Positions 24,914 through 33,045 of a stretch of 34,203 nt of DNA are shown here, one piece after another. Source of the stretch: JADKAC01 sp964492065 (lineage in GTDB: Bacteria > Bacteroidota > Bacteroidia > Chitinophagales > BACL12); assembly GCA_964492065.1 (NCBI GenBank), contig CAZBHH010000026.1, positions 1 through 34,203 on the forward strand, read 5' to 3'. Both the position numbers and the translations under genes were made by a program. Positions within the stretch are counted from its first letter, which is position 1. Every line of letters begins with the position of its first letter. The notes beneath the pieces were generated by a model. That model was given only the letters and a program-made list of their open reading frames with translations, had not been told where the DNA came from and searched no databases.

Positions 24914-24924
24914 TTGCAGTAACT

Positions 24925-24946
24925 GCCGGCGTATGCGGGCGGTTTT
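24925..24946 (+). terminator. Weak terminator-like hairpin after the receptor gene
   Basis: GCCGGC (24925-24930) pairs with GCGGGC (24935-24940) with one G-G mismatch around a 4-nt loop, followed by GGTTTT. It lies between the convergent receptor and recN genes. Confidence 0.35.
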
Positions 24947-24975
24947 AAAGTCGTTAACAGGGGATGCGCTCCTGC

Positions 24976-26637
24976 CTAATCAATCTGCAATAATTCTTTG
25001 GCATTTTTTATAGCGGCCTTCGTCGGGTTTTCGCCGCTCAGCATCAGTGCAATTTCTTCGATGCGCTCCTGCCGGTTCAATAATTGCAGATGTGTTGTCG
25101 TCGAATTTTTATCCACTTGTTTATATACCTTCAAATGGTGGTTACCCTTTGCCGCTATCTGCGGTAAATGCGTTATGGCAATCACCTGGTGATTTAATGC
25201 GAGTTTTTCGAGTATGGCGCCGACTTTCATGGCCGTTTCACCCGAAACACCCGAATCTATTTCGTCGAAGATCAGGGTGGGCAATGCGGTGCTTTTTGCA
25301 ATCAGCGACTTGATGCATAGCATTAACCGCGACAGTTCGCCGCCGGAGGCTACTTTTTTTATATCCTGCAATGCGCTGCCCGGGTTGGCCGCGAAGGTAA
25401 ATTGAATCGTGTCGCCGCCGGTCTTCTGCAGGTGTTCGGCGGAGAAGGAGTGTTCGGTCTTTAAAACGGCGGCGCCCATACCCACTTCTTTCAGCAACTG
25501 CTGCACTTCTTTTTCAAACGGTTTAAACTGCCGTCTGCGCAACTCTGAAATTGCCTTTGCTTTTTCAACGACATCGCGTAATTGTTCCGCAACATTATGG
25601 CGCAGCGCTGCAATCGTATCGGCGGCATTTTCGATTTGCGCATACTGCGATTGGAACTGCTGCTGCACCTCTACCAATGCCTCAACGGAGGTTACATTGT
25701 GTTTTTTTTGCAAATGATACAGCATATCCAATGTGGCCTGCACCTTTGCCAGCGCATCGGGGTCATCAGAAATATTTTCCGCACGCTTCAAAAGTTCGCC
25801 GGCGATATCCTGCAACTCTATTCTGTTGCTCTCCAGTCGCCTGTTAATCGGTTCCAGATCCAAAGTATATTTACTGGTTGCCTGCAGTCTTGCGGCGGCA
25901 TTGCGCATTAAATCCATCGCATTGAATTCCGCATCCTGTAATAACTGCAGCGTTTCAAAAATACCCCGCCTGATTTCTTCGGCATGGGTGAGTTGTTGCA
26001 GTGTATGTTCCAGTTCCTCCTGGTGTATTGCCTCCGGTTTGGCAGCATTCAATTCATTGAGTTGAAATGCGATGTAATCTTTATCTCTTTCGGCTTTTGC
26101 CGCAATTGCAATCGCCTCGTTTAAAGCTTTCTCAGATTCCTTCCACCTGAAGTATGCCTCCTGGTAAGCGGGAAGTAGCTTGCCGGCAGATGCCAGGCTA
26201 TCGATAACCATCAATTGAAATTTGGAATCGGCCAGTGCCAGCGTTTCGTGTTGTGAATGTATTTGCACCAGGTTGTCTGCCAACTGTTGCAATATGGAAA
26301 GCGTGACCGGCGTGTCGTTGATGAATGCTCTCGATTTTCCGGTTTCGGTGAGTTCACGCCGAACAATAGTATCATCGGCGTAATCGATATCCGCACTTTC
26401 AAAAAACGGTTGAAGTGCGTAACCCTTTAAATCAAACCGGCCTTCAATGATGCATTTACCCGAATTTCTGAACAGCGCCTTCGAATCGGCACGAGCGCCC
26501 AGCAACACGCCCAGGGCGCCCAACAGAATAGATTTTCCCGCACCGGTTTCGCCGGTAATAATATTCAGGCCGGGTGCAAAATCAATTACCGCATTTTCGA
26601 TAATTGCATAATTGGAAATATTGAGAGTGCGCAGCAA
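24976..26637 (-). CDS. recN: DNA repair protein RecN
   Basis: 553 aa, normal length. RecN is an SMC-like ATPase that gathers broken DNA ends for recombinational repair. Walker A is GETGAGKS (29-36), long coiled-coil arms run through about 150-370, and Walker B with the signature region lies in GGELSRLMLCIKSL and LIFDEIDSGVSG. The start is TTG at 26637: an in-frame TAA stands only three codons upstream, and no ATG precedes Walker A, so MLRTLNISNYAI must begin there. The porD stop lies 55 nt upstream; recN is probably last in the bamD operon. Confidence 0.96.
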   Translation of the reverse strand: MLRTLNISNYAIIENAVIDFAPGLNIITGETGAGKSILLGALGVLLGARADSKALFRNSGKCIIEGRFDLKGYALQPFFESADIDYADDTIVRRELTETGKSRAFINDTPVTLSILQQLADNLVQIHSQHETLALADSKFQLMVIDSLASAGKLLPAYQEAYFRWKESEKALNEAIAIAAKAERDKDYIAFQLNELNAAKPEAIHQEELEHTLQQLTHAEEIRRGIFETLQLLQDAEFNAMDLMRNAAARLQATSKYTLDLEPINRRLESNRIELQDIAGELLKRAENISDDPDALAKVQATLDMLYHLQKKHNVTSVEALVEVQQQFQSQYAQIENAADTIAALRHNVAEQLRDVVEKAKAISELRRRQFKPFEKEVQQLLKEVGMGAAVLKTEHSFSAEHLQKTGGDTIQFTFAANPGSALQDIKKVASGGELSRLMLCIKSLIAKSTALPTLIFDEIDSGVSGETAMKVGAILEKLALNHQVIAITHLPQIAAKGNHHLKVYKQVDKNSTTTHLQLLNRQERIEEIALMLSGENPTKAAIKNAKELLQID

Positions 26638-26692
26638 ATCGAAGTATTATTGACAGTAAAGTTAACAGGTGTGGCCGAAGAAGAAAACTGAA

Positions 26693-27592
26693 TTAGTTGC
26701 CACCTATCAGGGTTTGGTATTTTTGGATATTAACGGGGTCCAGTTTCATCAGCAGGTTGGCAGCTTTTGTCCGGTCCTGGGGAATAGCCTTGGAGAATAT
26801 ACCGACGAGCTCATCCGATTTTGTGCTAAAAAATAATTGAACATACATGCTGTTTGGCGTGGTTCTGTTGATATTGTCAATAGTCTGCAGATTACCCAGG
26901 ATGAGTTTAACGGTCTCGGAGGGCTTTTCACTCATCACATCCAGCCCCTGCCGGTGGTAGTTGTAATACACATCCCGCAGGCCGGAAAATTTCACATCCA
27001 TAATATTATTTATCAACCAATAGCGGTTGCGAGTGCCGTCGTAGGCTTTCCATCCTTTTTCCTCCCGTGTCGTCGCCTGGTTTACAATGGTAAACGCCTT
27101 TTGGAAGTACTTATCGCCGCCTTTATCCGAGAAGGTGTCGTAATCCATGCCGATGATAATATAAGCGTAGAAAGCGAGCATTGCGGTGAGGTTGGATTGA
27201 ATCGTATTTTCATTGAAATCCAGCGGTTCAAATTCAATATAAGAAAACTCAAAATCCTTGTCAACGGTATTTATTATCGGTGAATTGTAATCCGTTCCGA
27301 AAACAGGCCGCCTGGAGATAATGCTCGCCTGCCCCTTGTATTTATCGGCGGCGAGTTCTTCGGTGATGGTAATGATTATTTCGCATTCGATTTTTTCCTC
27401 CGGCAGGAATACGTCATCTGTCCAGCGGCGGTTATTCATGAATTCGCGGATAGCGGTTTCCAGCGTTTTAAATACTTTGACATCGGTTGTGGTGAGTTGT
27501 TGAGTGTTGATGGTGATACCGCAGCGCAATTCCTGGCTATAGGCAAATGCAACGCTAAAGGTAAAAACGATAAATAAAAGTAGGCTACGCAT
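26693..27592 (-). CDS. porD: DUF4835 family protein, type IX secretion protein PorD
   Basis: 299 aa. A signal peptide covers about 1-19 (MRSLLLFIVFTFSVAFAYS). The family blocks QELRCGITINTQQ, FMNNRRWTDDVF, FEFSYIEFEPLDFNENTIQSNL and YAYIIIGMDYDTFSDKGGD are clear. The name PorD is used for this family in type IX secretion lists, as I recall; its molecular role is poorly known. The product should be periplasmic or attached to the outer membrane. Its start overlaps the coaBC stop by 8 bp, and the order bamD-rpoZ-coaBC-porD-recN is one I recall from other Bacteroidota. Confidence 0.88.
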   Translation of the reverse strand: MRSLLLFIVFTFSVAFAYSQELRCGITINTQQLTTTDVKVFKTLETAIREFMNNRRWTDDVFLPEEKIECEIIITITEELAADKYKGQASIISRRPVFGTDYNSPIINTVDKDFEFSYIEFEPLDFNENTIQSNLTAMLAFYAYIIIGMDYDTFSDKGGDKYFQKAFTIVNQATTREEKGWKAYDGTRNRYWLINNIMDVKFSGLRDVYYNYHRQGLDVMSEKPSETVKLILGNLQTIDNINRTTPNSMYVQLFFSTKSDELVGIFSKAIPQDRTKAANLLMKLDPVNIQKYQTLIGGN

Positions 27593-28802
27593 ACAGTAAT
27601 TTGCTTATGTATCCCGCGATATCCACGGCAACTTCCAGCTTAGTCTTTAACTCAAATGTAGAAATATTATTATGCCTGTCCAATATCGTTATCTTGTTGG
27701 TATCAAATCCGAAGCCGGCGCCCGCATCTGCCAGCGTATTCATTACGATGAGATCGAGATTTTTTTCTTGTAACTTTTTCTGTGCATTGGCAATGGCGTC
27801 ATTTGTTTCCAATGCAAAACCGACCACGCATTGATGTTTCTTTTTGCGTGCACTCAATGTTGCCAAAATATCTGTTGTCTTTTTTAAAGTAATTTGCAGT
27901 GTATCGGTATCCGGCGACTTTTTTATTTTATAGGCAGCCACATCTGCAGGAGTGAAATCCGCTACGGCGGCGGCGGCGATAAATATATCGCAGTGTTCAA
28001 AGATATCGGCGCTTGCCGCAAACATTTGCGCAGCCGATTCCACGGCAATCGTTTTGACGGAAGGGGGTAAATCCGGAATTGTCACCGGGCCATGTACAAC
28101 GGTAACATCTGCGCCGCAGGCGCTGAATGTTTCCGCTAATGCAAAGCCCATTTTCCCGCTCGACAAGTTGCCGATAAATCGCACGGGGTCTATTTTTTCA
28201 TGTGTAGGTCCGGCGGTAATCAGAATTTTTTTACCGGCAAAGGAAGGCAGCGTTTTGGCAATAAAGTGTTGTGTCAGGGTTTGAAGAATGGTTTCCGGTT
28301 CGGCCATTCGGCCCTTGCCGTGCAGTCCGCTCGCCAAAGCGCCAGTTCCCGGTTCAACGATGCCGATATTTTGCACAGTCAGCGTTTTTATATTCGATTG
28401 GGTTGCGGGATGCTGCCACATGTCCAGGTCCATGGCCGGTGCAATAATAACCGGGCATTTAGCCGAGAGATACGCCGCCAATAACAGGTTGTCGCATATT
28501 CCGCTCGCCATTTTTGCGATGGTATTGGCGGTGGCAGGCGCTATCAGCATTATGTCTGCCCACATGCCCAGTTCCACGTGATTAAACCATTCGCCGGATT
28601 GGGGATTAAATAAATCGGTACCTACGGGGTGATTGGATAATGCCGAAAAAGTAAGTGGCCCGACAAATGCCGTGGCGCCTCCCGTCATGACCACCCGCAC
28701 ATCGGCGCCTTCTTTAATTAAACTCCGGAGCAGGAAGACACTTTTATATGCGGCAATCCCACCGCACACTCCCAGCAGGATGTGTTTGCCTTCCAACTGC
28801 AT
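27585..28802 (-). CDS. coaBC: Bifunctional phosphopantothenoylcysteine decarboxylase / phosphopantothenate-cysteine ligase
   Basis: 405 aa. CoaB adds cysteine to 4'-phosphopantothenate, and CoaC (FMN) decarboxylates the product, two steps of coenzyme A synthesis. The CoaC half (1-180) opens with KHILLGVCGGIAAYKS and keeps the active-site His75 (NHVELGMWAD). The PxMNxxMW motif reads PAMDLDMW, with Asp125 in place of Asn, and Ser158 replaces the Cys158 of the E. coli enzyme (ALASGLHGKGRM). The CoaB half (about 185-405) keeps ITAGPTHEKIDPVRFIGN and the AAYKIKK lysine region. These changes may be normal for the phylum. Its ATG shares one base with the rpoZ stop (TAATG). Confidence 0.96.
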   Translation of the reverse strand: MQLEGKHILLGVCGGIAAYKSVFLLRSLIKEGADVRVVMTGGATAFVGPLTFSALSNHPVGTDLFNPQSGEWFNHVELGMWADIMLIAPATANTIAKMASGICDNLLLAAYLSAKCPVIIAPAMDLDMWQHPATQSNIKTLTVQNIGIVEPGTGALASGLHGKGRMAEPETILQTLTQHFIAKTLPSFAGKKILITAGPTHEKIDPVRFIGNLSSGKMGFALAETFSACGADVTVVHGPVTIPDLPPSVKTIAVESAAQMFAASADIFEHCDIFIAAAAVADFTPADVAAYKIKKSPDTDTLQITLKKTTDILATLSARKKKHQCVVGFALETNDAIANAQKKLQEKNLDLIVMNTLADAGAGFGFDTNKITILDRHNNISTFELKTKLEVAVDIAGYISKLLYA

Positions 28803-29146
28803 TATTCTCCGTTATCTGCAATTTTATCTGCCTCTCGGTAGTAGGTGTCGCCTTCCAGGAATTCGTTTAAAGCCATGAGCGTCGCCTTTGGCAGTTTCTC
28901 GTAATACTTGGATATTTCAATCTGTTCCCGGTTTTCAAACACCTCCTCCAGGTTGTCCTGGTGCGTTGAAAATTCATCCAGTTTTTCCTGTAACTCGGCG
29001 AGGATATTTGCCTTTATCTGCACAGCTCTCTTGGAAATGATATATATGGATTTATATATATTGCCGGTTGGATTTTCAATGAGCTGCAGGTTTTGGACCT
29101 CGGCGGACGTCGGTTGATTCGGGTTGATTTTTTTAAGATTGTTCAT
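28802..29146 (-). CDS. rpoZ: DNA-directed RNA polymerase omega subunit
   Basis: 114 aa, the size of Bacteroidota omega. The conserved Rpb6/omega helix is seen in GNIYKSIYIISKRAVQIKA (about residues 28-46). Omega helps assemble and stabilise the beta' subunit. The C-terminal half (EVFENREQIEISKYYEKLPKATLMALNEFLEGDTYYREA) is typical of this phylum's version. Its start overlaps the bamD stop by 14 bp and its stop overlaps coaBC by one base, so the three are translationally coupled. Confidence 0.9.
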   Translation of the reverse strand: MNNLKKINPNQPTSAEVQNLQLIENPTGNIYKSIYIISKRAVQIKANILAELQEKLDEFSTHQDNLEEVFENREQIEISKYYEKLPKATLMALNEFLEGDTYYREADKIADNGE

Positions 29147-29972
29147 CGCAGTTATAATTAATTTTTTCTTGTTCTGATTTTTGTTTTAGTGTAGTGCTGC
29201 GGTCGTACAGGCTCCTGGCCGTTTCCAGCAAGTCGCTTTCCGGATACCGGTTTTCAAAATCTTTAAATGCCTGTATGGCCATATCGTACCGCTCCGGCTT
29301 TTTGCAAACGACGCTGAGCCCGGCGTAATTGAAATAGCAGCGGATTATTTGCAGCGATACATCCTCGGCTTTTTCCGTTTCGGGAAATTCCTTCAGCAGG
29401 TTTTCGAATGTGGTAGCCGCAGCCAGATAGTTTTCGGTGTTGTAATACAACTCACCGGACTTAAACATTTTATATTCCAGTTTTGAACGCAGCTCGTCCA
29501 TTAAATTATTGGCTTCGGCAATGCGGTCGCTCTTTTTATATGTATCGGCAAAAAACTGGAATTCGGACAATGCCTTATACGTGGTAGTTTGATCCAATTC
29601 ATACCGCGGCGAGGCCTTATACAGGCTATAGGCATTCATGTACAGGCACTCTTCGGCACGATAGGATTTCGGAAAGGTGGAAAAGAAGGTCTTAAATAAG
29701 GCCGACGACACCAAAAACTGGCTTTGGCCATAATAACTGTAAGCGATGTAATACCGGATTTCCTCCTCCTTGGGCGTTCCGAGATTCACTGTCAGCAATT
29801 GGTCGAGCAGAGGCAACGCCTTGGCATAATTTCCCTCATTGTAATACTGCTTCGCCATTTTGTCTTTTAACTCAAAGTCGCCGCTTTTCAATAATTTATC
29901 GTAATTGCTGCAGGAACTGAGCGCCACAAACAGAATGGAGATGGCGGCTATATTGAAAATCCCGGCTGACAT
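29133..29972 (-). CDS. bamD: Outer membrane assembly lipoprotein BamD
   Basis: 279 aa from the ATG at 29972. This start gives a lipoprotein signal ending in the lipobox LSSC (Cys21), and a strong -7 box ends 8 nt upstream of it; the frame is open further up but without such features. The mature protein is a row of TPR repeats (AKQYYNEGNYAKALPLLDQLL, YYIAYSYYGQSQFLVSSALF, YYNTENYLAAATTFENLL, and AIQAFKDFENRYPESD) as in BamD, which works with BamA to insert outer-membrane beta-barrels. It leads the rpoZ-coaBC-porD-recN operon. Confidence 0.93.
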   Translation of the reverse strand: MSAGIFNIAAISILFVALSSCSNYDKLLKSGDFELKDKMAKQYYNEGNYAKALPLLDQLLTVNLGTPKEEEIRYYIAYSYYGQSQFLVSSALFKTFFSTFPKSYRAEECLYMNAYSLYKASPRYELDQTTTYKALSEFQFFADTYKKSDRIAEANNLMDELRSKLEYKMFKSGELYYNTENYLAAATTFENLLKEFPETEKAEDVSLQIIRCYFNYAGLSVVCKKPERYDMAIQAFKDFENRYPESDLLETARSLYDRSTTLKQKSEQEKINYNCDEQS

Positions 29973-29980
29973 AAGAGGCG

Positions 29981-30012
29981 CAAAGTTAATCAAATAAGCA
30001 ACAACGGACAAT
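29981..30012 (-). promoter_or_regulatory. Promoter of the bamD operon
   Basis: On the minus strand, TAACTTTG (29988-29981) matches TAnnTTTG, with ATTG (30012-30009) 20 nt upstream as the -33 box. The ATG at 29972 follows after 8 nt, so the leader is very short. This is the best promoter match in the window. Confidence 0.6.
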
Positions 30013-30045
30013 TGGAGGCCTTTAGTACCCCGGATTAAAATCAAA

Positions 30046-30077
30046 TTTTAACCTAAATATTATCTAAACTATCTTTG
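30046..30077 (+). promoter_or_regulatory. Promoter of the alpha-oxoamine synthase gene
   Basis: TATCTTTG (30070-30077) matches TAnnTTTG, with TTTT (30046-30049) 20 nt upstream. The ATG is at 30101. It is back to back with the bamD promoter in a 128-bp gap. Confidence 0.5.
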
Positions 30078-30100
30078 CCGGACAAAATCAAATCGTTCTA

Positions 30101-31342
30101 ATGGATATTTTCGAAAAGTTACGCAAGGATCTGGGGCCACTTGGCAAGTGGAGCCATCAAGGTCACGGATATATGATGTTCCCCAAACTGGAAGGCGAAA
30201 TCAGCAATCACATGCGGTTTAACGGAAAGGAGCATATTGTGTGGAGCCTCAACAATTACCTCGGCCTTGCCAATCATCCCGAAGTGCGGAAAGTGGATGC
30301 CGAAGCGTCGGCAAAATACGGGCTCGCCCTTCCGATGGGCGCCAGGATGATGAGCGGTAACAGCGACTTTCACGAGCAGTTGGAAAAAGAACTTTCTGAA
30401 TTTGTGGGCAAGGAGGATACCTTCCTGCTGAACTACGGCTATCAGGGTATCATGTCGGTAATTGATTGCATTTGCGGACGGCACGATGTAATCGTGTACG
30501 ACAGCGAGTGCCATGCGAGTATCATTGACGGCGTGCGCCTGCACCAGGGCAAGCGATTCGTATATAAACACAATGAACTGGACAATCTGGAGGTACAGCT
30601 CACACGTGCGGTGGAATTAGTAAAAGGCACTCCGGGCGGCGTATTGGTAATCACCGAGGGTGTTTTCGGCATGAGCGGCGACCAGGGCAAGTTGAAAGAA
30701 ATTGTCGCCTTGAAGGAAAAATTCCCGTTCCGCCTGTTGGTGGACGATGCGCACGGCTTTGGCACTATGGGAAAAACGGGCGCCGGCTGCGGCGAACATC
30801 AGGGCTGCCAGGACGGCATCGACCTGTATTTTTCCACTTTTGCAAAATCTATGGCCAGTATCGGCGCATTTATCTCCGGCGATAAGGATATCATCTGGAA
30901 TCTACGCTATAATATCCGCTCGCAGATTTTCGCCAAATCCTTGCCCATGCCATTGGTGATCGGCAATTTAAAAAGGCTGGAGCTGCTTCGCACCAAGCCG
31001 GAACTGAAAGAAACGCTCTGGAGAAATGTGCGCATGATTCAAAACGGCTTCCGCGAAAGGGGCTTTAACCTCGGCAATACCGACTCGCCGGTGACGCCTG
31101 TTTTCCTGCAGGTGTCGATCCCCGAGACGATTAAACTGGTGATGGATCTGCGGGAGAACTACGGAATCTTCTGCTCGGCCGTAACCTACCCGGTAATTCC
31201 CAAGGGTATGTTATTGTTGCGCATCATCCCAACGGCGGCGCATACCGAAGAAGACATCCGCAAAACACTGGATGCTTTTACAGAAATTCGCAGTAAATTG
31301 CAATCGGGTTTCTATGTGAAAAACCTGGAAACGGCTGTTTAA
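30101..31342 (+). CDS. Alpha-oxoamine synthase (serine palmitoyltransferase / KBL family)
   Basis: 413 aa, a PLP enzyme of fold type I. The Schiff-base Lys249 lies in STFAKSMASIGAF, the PLP-pyridine Asp and His in LLVDDAHGFG (215-218), and His138 (ECHASIIDG) stacks on the ring. The family condenses an amino acid with an acyl-CoA. The STFAKS motif is nearer to serine palmitoyltransferase than to glycine C-acetyltransferase (KBL) or AONS, and Bacteroidota make sphingolipids, so sphingolipid synthesis is a fair guess. The N-terminal part (KWSHQGHGYMMFPKLEG) differs from the Sphingobacterium enzyme I know, so the exact substrate is open. Confidence 0.85.
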   Translation: MDIFEKLRKDLGPLGKWSHQGHGYMMFPKLEGEISNHMRFNGKEHIVWSLNNYLGLANHPEVRKVDAEASAKYGLALPMGARMMSGNSDFHEQLEKELSEFVGKEDTFLLNYGYQGIMSVIDCICGRHDVIVYDSECHASIIDGVRLHQGKRFVYKHNELDNLEVQLTRAVELVKGTPGGVLVITEGVFGMSGDQGKLKEIVALKEKFPFRLLVDDAHGFGTMGKTGAGCGEHQGCQDGIDLYFSTFAKSMASIGAFISGDKDIIWNLRYNIRSQIFAKSLPMPLVIGNLKRLELLRTKPELKETLWRNVRMIQNGFRERGFNLGNTDSPVTPVFLQVSIPETIKLVMDLRENYGIFCSAVTYPVIPKGMLLLRIIPTAAHTEEDIRKTLDAFTEIRSKLQSGFYVKNLETAV

Positions 31343-31403
31343 TTTCAATACCCCGCCACGGTAAAGAAATTAAATTATTTTTTCACTGCTTATTGCAAAA
31401 CGT

Positions 31404-31595
31404 ATGGAGGAGAAGTTTACACATTTAAAGTCCATTATTGCCATACTGGAAACAGATATGGAAAAATTTGTTCACAAGGGAAACAAATCCGCCGGTATCC
31501 GGCTTCGAAAAAACCTGCAGGAAATGCGTGAAATAGCCGCAGATTTACGCAAAGACATCTTGGCCGCCCGCAATCATACCAAGCTGAAAGTTTAA
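31404..31595 (+). CDS. Histone H1-like protein Hc1 family
   Basis: 63 aa, rich in Lys and Arg (14 of 63 residues). The pattern EKFVHKGNKSAGIRLRKNLQEM..IAADLRKDI matches the Hc1-like family (GNK.AG.R.RK.LQE...L....R..I) found across Bacteroidota and named after the chlamydial histone H1 homologue. It probably binds DNA or nucleoid components; direct evidence for the Bacteroidota members is thin. It follows the oxoamine synthase by 61 nt and meets dapA tail to tail, sharing the bases TTAA of the two stops. Confidence 0.85.
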   Translation: MEEKFTHLKSIIAILETDMEKFVHKGNKSAGIRLRKNLQEMREIAADLRKDILAARNHTKLKV

Positions 31596-32503
31596 ACGGT
31601 TCTGTGCAGTTGTTTTACAGCATGTTGAATTTTTGAATCTAAAGCTTCGCTAACATTCCACAGCGGCAGGCGCAAATGGTCGCCGCAAATGCCGCCGTGC
31701 TTTAATGCCGATTTAATACCTCCCGGGTTGCCTTCCTTGAAAATTAATTCCATCAGGTCGAGCAATTTGTAATGTAAGCTGCTCGCTTGGGAAAAATCGC
31801 CGGCGAGGCCGAGGCGCACCATCTCCGAAAAATCTGCTGAGGCGTAATTTGCCACGACACTGATGACACCTTGCATTCCGAATGCGAGCATCGGCAGCGT
31901 GAAAATATCGTCGCCTGATACCACCAGGAAATTGGGGTCGGCGCCTTGTATGATGTGCATGCACTGCACGAAATTGCCCGAAGCCTCCTTAATAGCTACC
32001 ACATGGCGGGCGTCTGCTGCAATGCGCAGCGTAGTCTGCGCTTCGATATTGGAACTGGTCCTGCCTGGGACGTTATACAGGATGATGGGTACCGGGCTGA
32101 CGGCGTCAATGGCCATATAGTGCCGGTAAATGCCCTCCTGGGTGGGCTTGTTGTAATAGGGGGATGCCGAGAGTAATGCATCTACACCCTTAAAGTGATA
32201 CCTGCCGATGGATTCCTGCAATGCCTGCGTATTATTGCCGCCAAAGCCCGCCACCACAGGGATTCTGCTGTTGACGGTTTTAACCGTAAAATCAATAATT
32301 GCAAACCGCTCTTTTTCCGAAAGAGTCGCCGCTTCGCCGGTGGTTCCCATGCTCACTACAAATTCCACCTTGCCCTCAATGACGTGGTGAATCAATGCTT
32401 CAAGCCCTTGCCAGTCAATAGCGCCTTCGGAAGTAAACGGAGTTACCAGCGCCACGCCGGTGCCGGTAAACTTTGATATTGTCTCTTTTGAATAGGAATG
32501 CAT
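31592..32503 (-). CDS. dapA: 4-hydroxy-tetrahydrodipicolinate synthase
   Basis: 303 aa TIM barrel. DapA condenses pyruvate with aspartate semialdehyde, the first committed step to diaminopimelate and lysine. The Schiff-base Lys172 is in VVAIKEASG, Tyr143 in ILYNVPGRT, and the GTTGE motif is at 53-57. The Arg148 that binds the substrate carboxylate is also kept. It starts 2 nt after the DUF6913 stop in the accA operon. Confidence 0.96.
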   Translation of the reverse strand: MHSYSKETISKFTGTGVALVTPFTSEGAIDWQGLEALIHHVIEGKVEFVVSMGTTGEAATLSEKERFAIIDFTVKTVNSRIPVVAGFGGNNTQALQESIGRYHFKGVDALLSASPYYNKPTQEGIYRHYMAIDAVSPVPIILYNVPGRTSSNIEAQTTLRIAADARHVVAIKEASGNFVQCMHIIQGADPNFLVVSGDDIFTLPMLAFGMQGVISVVANYASADFSEMVRLGLAGDFSQASSLHYKLLDLMELIFKEGNPGGIKSALKHGGICGDHLRLPLWNVSEALDSKIQHAVKQLHRTV

Positions 32504-32505
32504 CG

Positions 32506-33045
32506 TTAATGTTTTAAAAGTTTTAAATAGTGTTCCACCTGGTCCAGATAGTTAAACGCATCGGCATGCGCATCCATGTGCAACATAAAGTCGTAACAAT
32601 AGGTTTTGTTTTCAGCATAGACGCCAATGCGCAATTTTGCATTGGAAAAAGCGGAAATAAATTCCAGTGGCCGGATACTCACCAGGCTGGTATTAATTAC
32701 GATATCAAAATCTTTTTCGATAAATTCTTTAATGGACTTCATGCCGGGGATCCCTGCCCAACTCAGGTCTTTTTTGGTAATCCATTTAATCTGCTCTTCT
32801 TCAAACGGGGGCAATTTTTTCACATAGCCAATCATCTCAATTTTTTTGCCCTCGGCGGTATAGTTGTATAACCTGTTCAGCAACAGGCGCAACTGCACAG
32901 GGTCTGAACCGTCGAGTAAAAATCCGATTGTCTTCACTTCCTGCCACGACAGCGTCTGGCGCTGGCGGGTATGGGCATATTTTTTTGAATGGAAAACTCG
33001 TTGAAATACTTTGTTCTTAATAGCAGTAAACATGAGATACAGCAT
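32506..33045 (-). CDS. DUF6913-like conserved protein between accA and dapA
   Basis: 179 aa from the ATG at 33045, whose A is also the last base of the accA stop (TGATG); a TTG just before it and an ATG at 33033 are alternatives. I recognise it as the DUF6913-type protein often found in Bacteroidota near dapA, but no function is known to me. A basic N-terminus (residues 1-35) leads into a mixed alpha/beta core (TIGFLLDGSDPVQLRLLLNRLYNY, FDIVINTSLVSIRPLEFISAF, LRIGVYAENKTYCYDFML). No signal peptide, membrane helix or catalytic motif is evident. Coupling to accA and dapA implies co-expression with envelope precursor synthesis. Confidence 0.82.
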   Translation of the reverse strand: MLYLMFTAIKNKVFQRVFHSKKYAHTRQRQTLSWQEVKTIGFLLDGSDPVQLRLLLNRLYNYTAEGKKIEMIGYVKKLPPFEEEQIKWITKKDLSWAGIPGMKSIKEFIEKDFDIVINTSLVSIRPLEFISAFSNAKLRIGVYAENKTYCYDFMLHMDAHADAFNYLDQVEHYLKLLKH

